A stretch of DNA of 64,000 nucleotides. Origin: Cercozoa sp. M6MM. Taxonomy: Eukaryota; Endomyxa: Ascetosporea. A program made the position numbers and the translations under genes. Shown piece by piece: positions 1 through 10,306 of the stretch; position 1 is the first letter of the stretch, and the number at the start of each line of letters is the position of its first letter. The stretch lies in assembly GCA_040357565.1 (NCBI GenBank), contig JBDODJ010000002.1, one strand, 5' to 3'. Under the pieces are notes generated by a model that worked only from the letters and a program-made list of their open reading frames with translations, was not told the DNA's origin and made no database searches.

Positions 1-2091
1 CGGTGCGTGCGTTGCAAAGCTTGTTTTGCATTTTTTGCAATCTTTGCAGTGTTGAGTTTTGGTTGCACAGTGCGGCTTCGAAGCGACTAGGTGTGCGTTT
101 CCTGGCAGCTCATGGTCTTCGTGGCCAGCGCAAAGATGCGACGAACTTTGGCGACGACCGCGTGTCGTTCATGTTCACGCTGGAGCACGACCGGCCGGGC
201 GCTCTGCGTGAGGCTTTGGAGCTCTTCTTCCGGCACGACGTGCAGTTGACACACATCGAGAGCAAGCCCGTGCCTCTGGGTGAGAACCAGATCGAGTTCT
301 TTCTGGATGCTGCCGTTGACGGCGAGGAGGCATGTTCCCCTTGTTACTCCTTTCCCATATCTGCACTGCTATTTCCCCTTGTTGCACAGGCACGGGCCAA
401 CCTTGACAAGTGCCTCGAGCACATGAAGTCACGCTCTGAGGACTACTCGCAAGTTCTTGTCACGTAGCTTTAGCCTTCGCTTTTGTTCCTATGCTCTCTG
501 TCAAGCCCCATCTTCCCTCACAGAGGCAGCAAGGAGGTGCCGTGGTTCCCGCGCAACCTGGAGGAGCTCGACAGTCTCGCCAACAATGTCCTCGAGGCTG
601 GTGCTGATCTGGAATCGTAACACAATCTCTTCTTCATTTCCTATTTCCTGTGTATCTCATGTTTAATTCTTTGCCCTTCTTAGCGACCACCCTGGTTTTA
701 ACGACCCGGAGTACCGCTCGCGCCGCAAGGAGATTGCGCAGTTCGCTGCCGACTTTAAGCTTGGGTAGTCCCTCCTCTTACTCCCTTCCCCACACCTTTG
801 TTGACCTGTCTCTTCAGACGCCCCATCGACTACATTGAGTACACCGAGGCTGAGAACGCGACGTGGCAGGCCGTGTGGAACCAGCTTGTGCCGCAGTTCC
901 GCAAACATGGCTGCAAGTATACTCTCTTCCTGTACACCCCCCCCCCCCGTTACCCATCACTCCCCTGTGCTTAGAGAGTTCCTGGAGTCGTTCGACCTGC
1001 TACGCGAGCGCGGTGCCTATAAGGAGGATCAGGTGCCGCAGCTGCGCGATGTCAGTGCCGTCCTCGCCCAGGTAAAGGGAGCATGGGGGGGTAAAGGTAG
1101 ACAGTGATGTTGCGTTGCTTGTGTCAACAGGAATCTGGCTTCATGCTGCGACCCGTAGCCGGTCTGCTGAGTGCGCGTGACTTCCTCTACGGTCTTGCCT
1201 TCCGAGTCTTCTACTGCACGCAGTGAGTTCTATACCTCCCTTCCCCTTGTTGCTCTCAATCCGCCACGTTTCTTGCTAGGTACATTCGTCATTCGAGTCG
1301 GCCGCTGTACACGCCCGAGCCGGACGTGGTGCACGAGCTCATGGGCCACGCGCCTCTTTTCGCCAACCGCGATTTTGCCGACTTCTCGCAGTGCATTGGT
1401 CTGGCTGGTAAGTGCACTCTGACCGAGTACAGGAAGGCACAAGGGACACATAGGATACATTAGCGCACATGGGGGATAAATGTAGCCATCGGTGCCACGG
1501 ACGAGCAGATCCTGCAACTGGCGCGCTGTTACTGGTTCACGGTTGAATTCGGCTTGTGCCGACAGGACAATGATCTCAAGGTTTACGGTGCCGGCATTTT
1601 GTCCTCGCCGGGTGAGCTCGAGTACGCCATGACGAGGTACCTTTGCCACACACTCTTTTGTCATCTTTTAACTCCCTCCCCCTAGTGACGAACCAGAGCG
1701 CGTGCCGTGGGATCCGTTCGTGGCCGCGCACACGGACTACCCGATCACAACGTACCAACCCAAGTACTTTGTAGCCGACTCATTCGCCGATGCCACGTAC
1801 TGCACTTATTCCACGGGATGTACTGGGCGGGCTATAATGGGTTTGTGTGTGCAGTGATCGCATGCGTGAATTTGCCGATTCATTCGAACGGCCGTTCGGT
1901 GTGTCGTTCAACCCGGCCACCAAAACCATTATCGTCGACCGCAACGTCAAGCTGCTCTCCAGGTAAGGGCTGTCGTAGTCGTCGTGCTATGCAGTACCAA
2001 AGAGTTTTTTCTGCTGTCTGACAGAGAGGAGACGCTGCAGCAGCAAGCTGATGCCGCCAAGAAGCAGCTTGACTCGCAAAAGGTCGAGTAG
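1..2091 (+). CDS. PAH: Phenylalanine-4-hydroxylase (aromatic amino acid hydroxylase), 5' end open
   Basis: Non-haem iron, tetrahydrobiopterin-dependent enzyme that converts phenylalanine to tyrosine in the cytosol. About ten exons join into one frame. An N-terminal ACT regulatory segment (near 165-330, [15 protein letters not shown]) is followed by the catalytic domain. [16 protein letters not shown] and DHPGF open it at about 540-700. The [19 protein letters not shown] block lies at 1150-1210. The iron-binding [12 protein letters not shown] with its two His lies near 1330-1365, and the Glu ligand is in [11 protein letters not shown] near 1530-1565. The order matches animal and oomycete PAH, and a short helical C-terminus ([14 protein letters not shown]) could be the tetramerisation helix. 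The stop is TAG at 2089-2091. The first exon is not visible or is uncertain. The intron after GEE (about 330-389) seems to be GC-AG rather than GT-AG, because only that splice keeps the frame. Tyrosine or tryptophan hydroxylase is less likely given the complete ACT domain and lineage, but substrate specificity cannot be read from sequence alone. Confidence 0.95.
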
Positions 2092-2452
2092 GTGATGTGA
2101 TGAACCGAACTGACTGCGATCGGCCTAGGTCGCGTCGATCGGAATTCAAACAGTCGCGTCGATTGTCGCCGGTGGGTCGCGTCGGGAGTACACTTCGCTT
2201 TGCCGTGCGTGTTCGCGATGGCTCTTCAATCGAGGACCCCACCGGTCATAATGATAAATTCAAGTTACTATACGTAACTTAGTTCAGATACTACGCTAGT
2301 CGTCATGTGCAGATGAAAGTGCACGGCCACCAAAGTGACTTTTAACCGTTATGCGGGCACCCCGCAGGGGAACTGACTCTGCACAGACTCAACTATCTAA
2401 CAACAGTAAAATTTAGTCGGTATTTTACATATTTAAATAATTCCAAGTCGCG
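2092..2452. other. Convergent intergenic region with small hairpin
   Basis: A 361-bp gap between the stop codons of the hydroxylase (+) and the homeodomain gene (-). A perfect 6-bp stem with a 3-base loop (TGCGGG cac CCCGCA) lies at 2352-2366 and may be a 3'-UTR structure. No coding potential was seen. Confidence 0.5.
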
Positions 2453-3784
2453 TCAACCGTCTAATTCTTTGAAAGTCGGAGACTTAGATGGCAACAACAG
2501 TTGCGGCAACGTGCGCATAGACTGCGACGTAGCGCTTTTGGCCAGGCTTTCAGTGCTGCTGGACAAAGGCACTGCTGTTTGCGGGGCCGTTCGCTCGCCA
2601 TACAGATCTGCAAAACAAACGATTACTACCGATAGTAAAAGTTAAATAGATTGGAAAAGGCAGAGGCCAACTGACATCGACGCATGTCATGAATCGCTTT
2701 TTGAATCGACGCAGGATTGGAATTCGGCATGTCTCGAATAAGTTTGGCCCACACACGGCAACGAATGTTGCTAAACCAGGTCGTCACTTGTTCGAAACTG
2801 AGATTTGCTTGTGCAGCAAGTAGCATCTTTTGTTCCTGTGTGAGCAGATGTTTAAAACCGAAACCCAGAGCTGGGCTAGTTTCAAAGCAGTAACTCTAAG
2901 TTTAAGTACTTGTGTTGGGTACGGGTGCATCAAATGTGCAAGCAGCCACTCGCGAAGAACGTCGACGTTGACGCTCCGGAAATTTCCTGCCTGCTCTCCA
3001 AGATCACGGATAATAATTTACACGCATATATTTTTGTAGTCGTGATTCAAGCATCAGTGCTGCACCCTTGGGATGTTTTCGTGTGAGTTTGATGTTGACG
3101 GAGGAGCTGTTTCCACACTCGCAGGTGCAATGTCTCGTGTGTTCCGGGTGTTTTGGATGAGTTGTTCAACAGAGATCTCATCTGTTGGTTTCTGAGTCTT
3201 CATTTTACGACGTGCGAGCTCTGTGACACGGTAAGCTTTGCAGATATACAGCACGTGCAACTGCCTTTCCGACGACGAAAATCGCTCTCGCGCTGTTTTA
3301 ATGAACAACTCCTCTTCTTCTGTTGACACGCTTCCTTTCTCTCTGAAGGTCGGAGCGGAGATACATCATTGTTAACTTTTGTTCATGTCAGTCAAAGACT
3401 ATGCACTTACTTAAGTTCGCCAACTTGCTGCAGCGCTTTTCTCTGCATTGCTGCTATGCGCTCGCGTTTTGCGTGAAAATGGTGCGCGAGGGCAGGATAT
3501 CCATTCAGAACACCATCAAACTCGTTTGAGTCAGACAAATCCTGAGACCGTGCAGTTCCGAGTGTGGCCTTTGTGATTTTCACATTCGGCACAATCGATA
3601 TCACAGTGGCAGCAACCGGACAAACATCCTCCTTCTCTTTAGCCGAGCTTGGTTCGGCCTTTCTGCTGTCGTGTTGCAGTTGACCGGCACAGTTTCCAAA
3701 CTCCCTTAAGCCTTTTTCTTTTTCTTCTTCTTCTTTGGCGTCGCATTTGCGCTTTGTTGATGGGAGCAATTGTTTCGACGACAT
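2453..3784 (-). CDS. TALE-class homeodomain protein (predicted transcription factor)
   Basis: Predicted nuclear DNA-binding protein of about 320 residues in five exons. The start is Met at 3784 (MSSKQLLPSTKRKCDAK), which follows a hydrophobic upstream stretch that would make no sense in a nuclear factor. Exon 1 is basic, acidic and low in complexity. The homeodomain is split by an intron. Its first part (about 2890-3010) reads REWLLAHLMHPYPTQ, with the Pro-Tyr-Pro insertion between helices 1 and 2 that defines TALE proteins. Its second part (about 2740-2826) reads LLAAQANLSFEQVTTWFSN and continues IRCRVW. The invariant W48, F49, N51, R53 and R55 are present. Positions 50, 52 and 54 are Ser, Ile and Cys, unusual for TALE factors. 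The C-terminal 50 residues are Ser/Thr/Leu-rich and end at TGA (2453-2455). No KNOX, BEL, MEIS or PBC partner domain was recognised in exons 1-2. Confidence 0.85.
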
Positions 3785-4365
3785 TTCGACTCGGTTCTGC
3801 GCAGTACTGTAAATTTCAACTCGAGCATTTCCGAGAGCAGACAAACAAACCATCAGCAATAGGAGTTGCACCCCCCAAAGAGGCACTAAGTCGAGAACAC
3901 AATGACCGGCGGGTCACTCAAGAGTGCCGGTTGCAGGCCTCAAGTTGTAAGGTCAGATCAGACAAGCCTCCAGATTTTCATCCGAGCGGACGGATTCAGC
4001 ATAGTTGAGAAACGCTGGCTCTGTCCGAAAACTGCCATGAAAATACAGCGAATGCCTGTCTGCAACAATTTTCTCCTACTGCATGCAGTGCTTCTTAATT
4101 AGCACGCGTGTTTGAAGTTAAAATTATTTGCTCGCCGGACGCATTGCGTAAATTTAACTTGCGTTGGGAATTTAACCCCGCCACACGACAGTACGTACGC
4201 GTACATACGATTGACAGCCGTACGCTACGCTAGCTAATTGAACGGAACGCAACTAAACCGAACTGAACGCGTAAGTTAACGCGACGACGGCTATATGATA
4301 TACAGTATACTTGTACTACGCGTACGACACGCCGAAGATCCACCGACACGAACCGGACGTCGACG
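3785..4365. promoter_or_regulatory. Upstream region of the homeodomain gene; TACGTACG-rich
   Basis: A 581-bp region between the start of the homeodomain gene and the stop of the next minus-strand gene. Around 4185-4330 it holds many short self-complementary steps built from GTAC and CGTACG, ending in a TATATGATATACAG stretch. No conserved ORF is credible here. A promoter role is inferred from position only. Confidence 0.35.
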
Positions 4366-6590
4366 TCAGAAAAGGTTGGGTGGAGGGAGACCACCCAGGG
4401 GTGTGCGCGCGGAAGGTAAACCGCCGGGGACGTGACTCTGTTCGAATTGTTGTTGTTGCTGTTGGGGTTGTTGTTGTTGATGTTGCTGCTGCTGCTGGAG
4501 TTGCTGAAGTTGTAGCAGTTGCTGTCGTCGCTGCTGCTGCAACTGGACGTAACTCGCGTGCTGCTGCTGCAACTGCATCACGTGGTGATACTGTTGTGAC
4601 ATCATTCGCTACGTACACAAGGTATATACGGAGGCGGGGACCAAGGCTATTGGAAGAGGCCTACCTGTCGCTGCAAGAGCTGCTGCTTCTGTCGCTCCTG
4701 CTGCGTCTTGTGAAACATAAAAACTGCTTGCGGATTCATCTCCTTCATGCCGGTGGCGAAAGAGACGCCTCGCTCGCGGTAGACCGTGTGCACCCTCAGT
4801 TTGCTGCGGAAGCGTTCCACGCGCTGCGACAGCAGTTGGTGCTCAACCGCGCCGAGGTGCCGCTTGCATGACAGCGCCGTTGTCGCTACACATATTGGGG
4901 AACCAGAGTAAGGGGTAAGAGGGTAGAGGGCTGGCTGACAAGGGGAAGCAGTACCTACTCGCAGACAGCGCTGCATCCGAGCGAGCGCGAGTCGCATGTC
5001 GCCATGTCGGTGCAGTGCCCAGTAGAAGTGTACAGGACAGATGGCCGCACTCAATATTTGGTTCTAGGGAGGGTAGGGTAAGAGGGGTAGAGTAAGAGGA
5101 TAGACAAAAATGACAGGGCACCACGCAGGCGTAGACCTCGACAATCGGCATCTTTGGTGACATGAAGGCACACACAATGTCACTCTCACACGTGGCAACC
5201 TCAGTCGTCTGCGATGGTGTGCCAGTCGAGGACGGTGTCGCAGGTGATCGCGACTGATCATGTGACGGTGCCGCGATCAGTTTCAGCGTATCCTCAATCA
5301 CGCGCTCCAACAAACCGATGAGCGCCTGCAGGGGGAGTAAACTTTAAAGGTCATCGAGGGTGAAAAGACAAATACCTGCATGTCGGCTTCCTTCTGCGCG
5401 AACAACGGCAGCGCCCATAGTAGCGTCTCCTGTACACATCGGGATGAAGGGTGTAAAAGGGTTTAAAGCTGAAGGACCATCGCAATGGCGTGCATATCTG
5501 TCTTCTGGCACGTGCTTACAAGATCTACAGGAATAGTACAGGGTGTAAAACAGAAACAGGGAAGGGGTAAGAGGGGGGCAAGAAGTCAACACCGATAAGT
5601 CTCGCAGCCGTGCCGGTGGGCCGAAGAATACTGGCCAGCTCAAAAGCCGTACGCATCATTTCGGCCGCCTGAACACGCATGCGTTTGAGGCGTGTGGCAG
5701 CGTTATTATCAGTGGCCGTCGCAGTGAGAGCAGCAGCGTCTGTGGCGGTGGTGTCAATGACACCAGTGGCACCAGTGGAACTGTCAGAGACAGCTTCATC
5801 GGAGCGATCACAGCCCAAGAGGAAGTGCCGCTGTGCTGCGTACATGCGCACCGAAAGCACCACGGCCTGTCGTGCAAACTCGTCAGCGTCTCGCCACTAC
5901 AGACACGCCACGTGGTAACTCAGAAGTCAGTGACTCATAGCCGCCACTTGAAAGGGTCACATATTCAGGTAGCAGTACCCGCTGCAGACACATGGCCAGA
6001 GCGACGGCGTCGCGCACGGCGCGCAGCACGAGCGGCGTGACTACACCCTGCACGGCACACGGCAGGTAGCGCCGCACGTGCAAGTACGCTTCCTGCATAA
6101 GTGCTGACGGCGGCTCTTTCTGTGCCAGGGGTATCAAGGAGGCAAAATGGTAACACATGGAGAGTAGTACAGTATGCAAGCTGCAGAAGTAGGCGTAATC
6201 AAGTGCCAGTGACAGTCGCAGTGCGTGCACAGTAGCGCCCATGGCTGCGTGTGACGGCATCGGCTGCCGCAGTCGAGGCAAGAAATGTCGCTGCAGCTTC
6301 TGCACCAACTCGGCACTCGGACTCCACTGCCGGCCAGTTCGCCGACTCTCGCTGCACACACAGACAACATACCAAGGTATCTTTACGCCTATACCTCTGT
6401 TCGCACTTGAAGCATGAAGCTACGCTGCCATCGTCGCCGCCGTCAGCAGCAACAGACTCTCCAGCGTCATGGTTTCGCCGTGAAACGCCGTTCGCTCGTG
6501 CTCGCAGATCTTGTCAAAGTCTTGTGCTGCCAAAGCGCAGCAAGACCAAAGTGAACAAGGCAAAAAATCGTCGAAACTTTGACATGAACA
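4366..6590 (-). CDS. Unrecognised helical protein with Gln-rich C-terminus
   Basis: Multi-exon gene whose middle exons join into one frame. The N-terminal exon carries a CFKC motif near 6390. A helical block (about 5940-6350) contains LRLSLALDYAYFCSLHTVLL. The next exon (about 5595-5900) begins WRDADEFARQAVVLSVRMYA and contains an Ala/Thr-rich insert. Then come ETLLWALPLFAQKEADMQ and LIGLLERVIEDTLKLIAA (about 5265-5430), a CPVHFYWALHRHGDMRLALA block near 5000, and KEMNPQAVFMFHKTQQER near 4720. The last exon (4366-4620) is dominated by Gln, encoded by CAG/CAA runs. The layout (possible zinc cluster, long helical region with a Leu/His block, Gln-rich tail) faintly resembles the middle region of fungal-type Zn2Cys6 factors, but no canonical six-Cys cluster is visible and I do not claim it. 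The 5' end is uncertain; a candidate Met lies near 6585-6591. Confidence 0.5.
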
Positions 6591-6703
6591 TCGAGTGAAA
6601 TTGCAAAAGCCGGTCGTACTTTGTTCGGCACGCCATGCGATTAGCAACGCTGGTCGCAAGTACCTCATTGCTTTTTTCTGTTGAAAAACAAAAGCAAAGC
6701 AAT

Positions 6704-7791
6704 TCAAAACGTCAGTTCAAACAACTGAAGCGAATGAGAGAGAGAGCAAAAGCGTACGAGTCCGTCGACAACGTCGTGCACAACGCGAAGTTTGAAATCA
6801 TGAATCTGTTTTTTGCGCTCGACGCCGTTTTGCTGCAGCTGGAGCTGCTCGGTCTTGCAGCGTGAAATCTCTTCTTTGAGCAGCGTCGCCTGTTGCTGCC
6901 GCTCCTGCAGCGACGTTGCCACTGCCTGTTGTTGCTGTTGCTGTTGCTGCAGTGTCTTCAGTGCCTCTGACGCTCGCATTCCCTGCGAAAAGTGGTTAGT
7001 CAGACTAAAGCAGCAGACAAAACACAACAACTCAGAGCTTACTCGAGCGTTAACGGCGCTCAGTTTTTGCTGTACGTCGCGCAGCTCGAGTTGCATCTCT
7101 CGCAATCTGCACACATTTTGGTTGGCTTCGAAATCAAGCAAAGGCGAAAGGAAAAAAGCGCACGGTTCGCCACGCAAGATACGCAACCGATCGACTCGCT
7201 TGAGCGCAAAGGAAGCGAGTGCGCCAGAGCACACGACGAGCATCGTGACACAACGAAGCGAATCGAGCTGCACCAGTCGCTCGCGCATCAAGCGCTCAGT
7301 CGACGCGAGGCGCGCGCTCAGCTCATCGCTCAACTCATCGCTTAACTCGCACTCGTGCAGCGGCAGCACTGCCTCGGTGATCTCGCTCAGTAGTGCATCC
7401 TCTCGCTGCGGGTCCTTGCGTGCCTCGAGTCGGTCCGTTAGTTTATAGGGAAGCTCGCTGCTACTCAGCCTCACCTGCAAGAAGGAAAGAAACTCACAGC
7501 TCAAGTCATCTCATTTCTCACCTCACCTCACCTCAACTTAACTCAAATCAACTCAACTCAGCCCAAATCAACTCAGCTCAACTAAACTCAACTCACTCAA
7601 CAACCCAACTCAACTCACTCCCAGCTCAACTCAACTCAACCAATCAACTCAACTCGGCACCAAAGCTTCTTAGCACAACTTCGGTCCCACGAGCAAAAAG
7701 CCGATACCCGCCCACTGTCACTTGAGGAGGAGGAAGCGCTTGTGGGACGAAAGGTGGCTCGACCATCCGATGCCGCGACCGGCCGCCACAT
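6704..7791 (-). CDS. Coiled-coil protein, function unknown
   Basis: Short N-terminal exon (MWRPVAASDGRATFRP from 7791, then a Ser run), followed by an intron of about 250 nt rich in CTCAA pentamers. The next exon (about 7090-7465) starts VRLSSSELPYKLTDRLEA and contains heptad-like ARLASTERLMRERLVQLDSL. It is followed by LREMQLELRDVQQKLSAVNA. Residues between these two helical blocks (about 7110-7240) look like an unspliced intron with a pyrimidine tract ending TGTGCAG. The last exon (6704-6985) holds a Gln run and two more heptad stretches, ending FELTF at the stop. Overall about 230-265 residues, almost all predicted coiled coil. A small kinetochore or tethering subunit would look like this, but no family is recognised. 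Confidence 0.55.
7505..7665. repeat. CTCAA/CAACT pentamer array inside intron
   Basis: Degenerate tandem array of CTCAA-type pentanucleotides (the complement of TTGAG), within the first intron of the coiled-coil gene. The same unit recurs in the introns of the next gene at 9281-9425 and 9664-9722. Confidence 0.9.
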
Positions 7792-8148
7792 CGCGTGTTT
7801 GCTCACGCAGCAATCAACTCCGCACGCTCCGAGCTGATAAACACAACACTCAACTTCTGCAGGGGACTTTTTTGGCGACAAAACCAAGTACCTCAGCAGA
7901 CAAATGTGGTTTGCTCCACACCGTTGAGCAGACTTTAAGCAGTCCAGACGTGCCTTGCCTAACGTCACTTGCCAGTGACCCGTCTGTCTGCACGTCTAAT
8001 GTCGTTTTTGAGGGCTCCCCTATAACGAGATGAGCGCCGAGACAAATAAAGAAATTATGGAAACCTCTGGCAGAGACGCCTGATGGCGCGAGAGCGTGCT
8101 AATTTATAGTGTGTTGTCGTAGTGCGTGCTGCTGTATGCTCTGAGTGG
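7792..8148. promoter_or_regulatory. Divergent intergenic region
   Basis: The 357 bp between the starts of the coiled-coil gene (-) and the next gene (+). Probably a shared promoter by position. No clear core elements beyond an AATTTATAGT stretch about 45 bp before the plus-strand start. Confidence 0.35.
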
Positions 8149-10153
8149 ATGAGTGCTTGGCACCATATCGCGCAGATTGACATCCATGATCTGTCCTGCG
8201 TGGATCGGAAGCCAGTGCTGTTTAAGGTACTTTGTGCCTGTACTCATTGCGTAGTTTGTTGTGCGGAGGTCTATGTCTGCGTCTTTGTATTTGGTAGGCA
8301 CCGCTGAGCGACAGGGATCGACTAAGCGATGTGGTGCGAATGATCCGCACCTACCTGCGTGACAGTTCGTCCAGCGGCGACCGTATCTCCGCCGTGGTGG
8401 CGCTGTGGTGCGGCGATTGGCAGCTCACTCTGCCAGGCGCTGTGTCGGACGCACTTGACGACGAATGTCGCCGTCTGCAGCGTGAGATTAGTGGTACTCC
8501 GTCGCTCCGTCGCTGTCAATGCTGATGGGTATGAAACTGTGCTGTGGATATTGCAGACATGACACTGGGCGTTTGCATGCCAATGGTGACCTCAAAGACC
8601 GAGACACTCCAACTTCGAGCCGACATTGTCGTGTGCGATGAGAAAGCTGTTGGGCGCACGAGAACACGCGACATTGTCGTGCAATACTTTGCGCGACACG
8701 AGGCGCAGGTCATCCGTCTTCTGCTGCGTCGCACCAAGCACGTGTCGCTCCGACTCAACCCGTCACAGGACAGCGAGCCCGAAGAGATCGACAAGGACTG
8801 CGTCGACTTTGTCGCACGCTGCGTCGTGGCCCAACTCGCACTCCGTGTTGCGGCTGGCGACTGGCGGATACGTCGCCGCCCCGCGAAGCGATCCGACTCG
8901 AAAGCCGAGTCATTCGACTCATCGTTGAAGCACAAACAACCGAAAGCTTCTTTCGCGAATCAAGATGAAGCAAAGGCGAAAGTACTTTTGGAAGAGCGAA
9001 AGCAAGCGAAACAACACGAAATCTCGTTAGTGCGATGCGCGATGCGCGACTGTATCGAAGAAGTGCTGCGACGCGGCTGCAACGATCTGGGACTCCCGTT
9101 TGCAGACGAGTTCGCGCACGACGACGTTGATGCGGCGCAGCTGATTGAGAGCGGTGTGCTTTGCAAGAAGGACGTGTCTTGTCGCTCACTCGCCAATGCC
9201 ATATCCGACGTCATTCTGGAGATTTCCGTACACGAGTGAGTTTTTCTTCATGCTTTTTTGTGAGGAGTTGCGATGCGTGGAGTTGCGTTGAGTTGAGTTG
9301 AGTTGAGTTGAGTTGCGATGAGTTGAGTTGAGTTGNNNNNNNNNNTGAGTTGAGTTGAGTTGAGTTGAGTTGCGATGAGTTGAGTTGAGTTGAATTGCGA
9401 TGAGTTGGGTTGAGTTGCGATAAGTAGACCAGGCGAAAAAATCGACGAGAGTCGCTCGCTGATCGCACGACGCGTGGCTGGCCTCTGGCGTCGCTTTCTG
9501 CTGCTCGAGCCGAGTGCTTTGCCGAGCGAAGGTGTCTCAATGTTGTGCGGCTTGTTTCCGCTGCTCGCACGCAGTCGCAGCACCGCTTCCGTTTCGCACA
9601 ACGCCGAAATGCTGCAGCGCCTGATGCATGCGATGCACACGTGGCGTTCCGAAGCTTCACCGGATGGTGAGTTGAGTTGCTTTAAGTTGAGTTGCTTTGA
9701 GTTGAGTTGAGTTGAGTTGAGCTGCTTTGCGCAGATCACTTCACTTTCTCGCAAGTGGCGCGCGTGCTTTGGCTCGCCGTGCCGCGCAGCGAGGCACGTC
9801 AACTCTCGGATCTTGAACACATGTCCTTCGTGCGCCGACGAGGCGGCTTGCATGCTGTGCTGCGTGCAATCGGTTTCTGTCCGACCGATGGCAGCAAGGA
9901 CAGCATGTGGCGTCTCATGACCCTTGAAGAGCTCGGTTCCTACACCAGCAACCACGCCGGGCAGACTTTGCCGCTGCTTCGTTCCGCCGAACGCTACGTC
10001 AACCGGCAAATGCAACTCGCGCGCGAGCATGCACTCTCTCGTGCGCGTGCGCTGCTGGACCTGGTGCCTGTCACGCCCGCCCCGAATCTGCCCAAGCGTT
10101 CCCGCAAGCGTTCTCGCCGTCGATCGCGTCGGACGCCCGTTGATATCGATTGA
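8149..10153 (+). CDS. Unknown protein, possibly with a PUB-like C-terminal fold
   Basis: The start is Met at 8149 (MSAWHHIAQIDIHDLS). Exon 2 (about 8300-8495) reads PLSDRDRLSDVVRMIRTYL and LWCGDWQLTLPGAVSDAL. Exon 3 (8558-9237) is long and open, with a charged Lys/Glu/Ala helix near 8950-9040. Two introns holding TTGAG arrays separate it from exon 4 (about 9440-9665, RRVAGLWRRFLLLEPSALP) and exon 5 (about 9735-10153). Exon 5 contains LEHMSFVRRRGGLHAVLRAI followed by GFCPTDGSKDSMW. The pattern of an RR-x-GG-L helix leading into a Gly-Phe and then a Trp/Leu strand recalls PUB domains that bind p97. That resemblance is weak and was judged by eye. The C-terminus is a basic Lys/Arg/Ser tail, perhaps a nuclear localisation signal. 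The stop is TGA at 10151-10153. Confidence 0.6.
9281..9425. repeat. TTGAG pentamer array with N-gap, intronic
   Basis: Tandem GAGTT/TTGAG units, interrupted by occasional TTGCGATGAG variants. A 10-N assembly gap lies at 9336-9345. It lies wholly in an intron; the true array length is unknown because of the gap. Confidence 0.95.
9664..9722. repeat. Short TTGAG array, intronic
   Basis: Second, shorter block of TTGAG/CTTTGAG units in the following intron of the same gene, ending at the TTTGCGCAG 3' splice site. Confidence 0.85.
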
Positions 10154-10306
10154 CGAATCGACGCGAGTTCGATTCGGTTTAGATCAGATGTACCTGTATA
10201 GACTGACTGAACAAACATAATCAAATTCGTTTTTGCAATTGACAACGAGTTGCGTGCACGCGGGTGAGAGGAGGGACTGGCCACTCACGCACTCACTGCA
10301 CGTCGC

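Noticed and set aside
3785-3886. Upstream Met giving a signal-peptide-like start for the homeodomain gene
   Set aside because: A secretory signal on a nuclear DNA-binding protein is implausible, and Met 3784 suits better.
4311-4871. 186-codon plus-strand frame rich in Val and Ala
   Set aside because: Antisense of the CAG/CAA Gln-rich exon of the minus-strand gene, which has coherent splicing.
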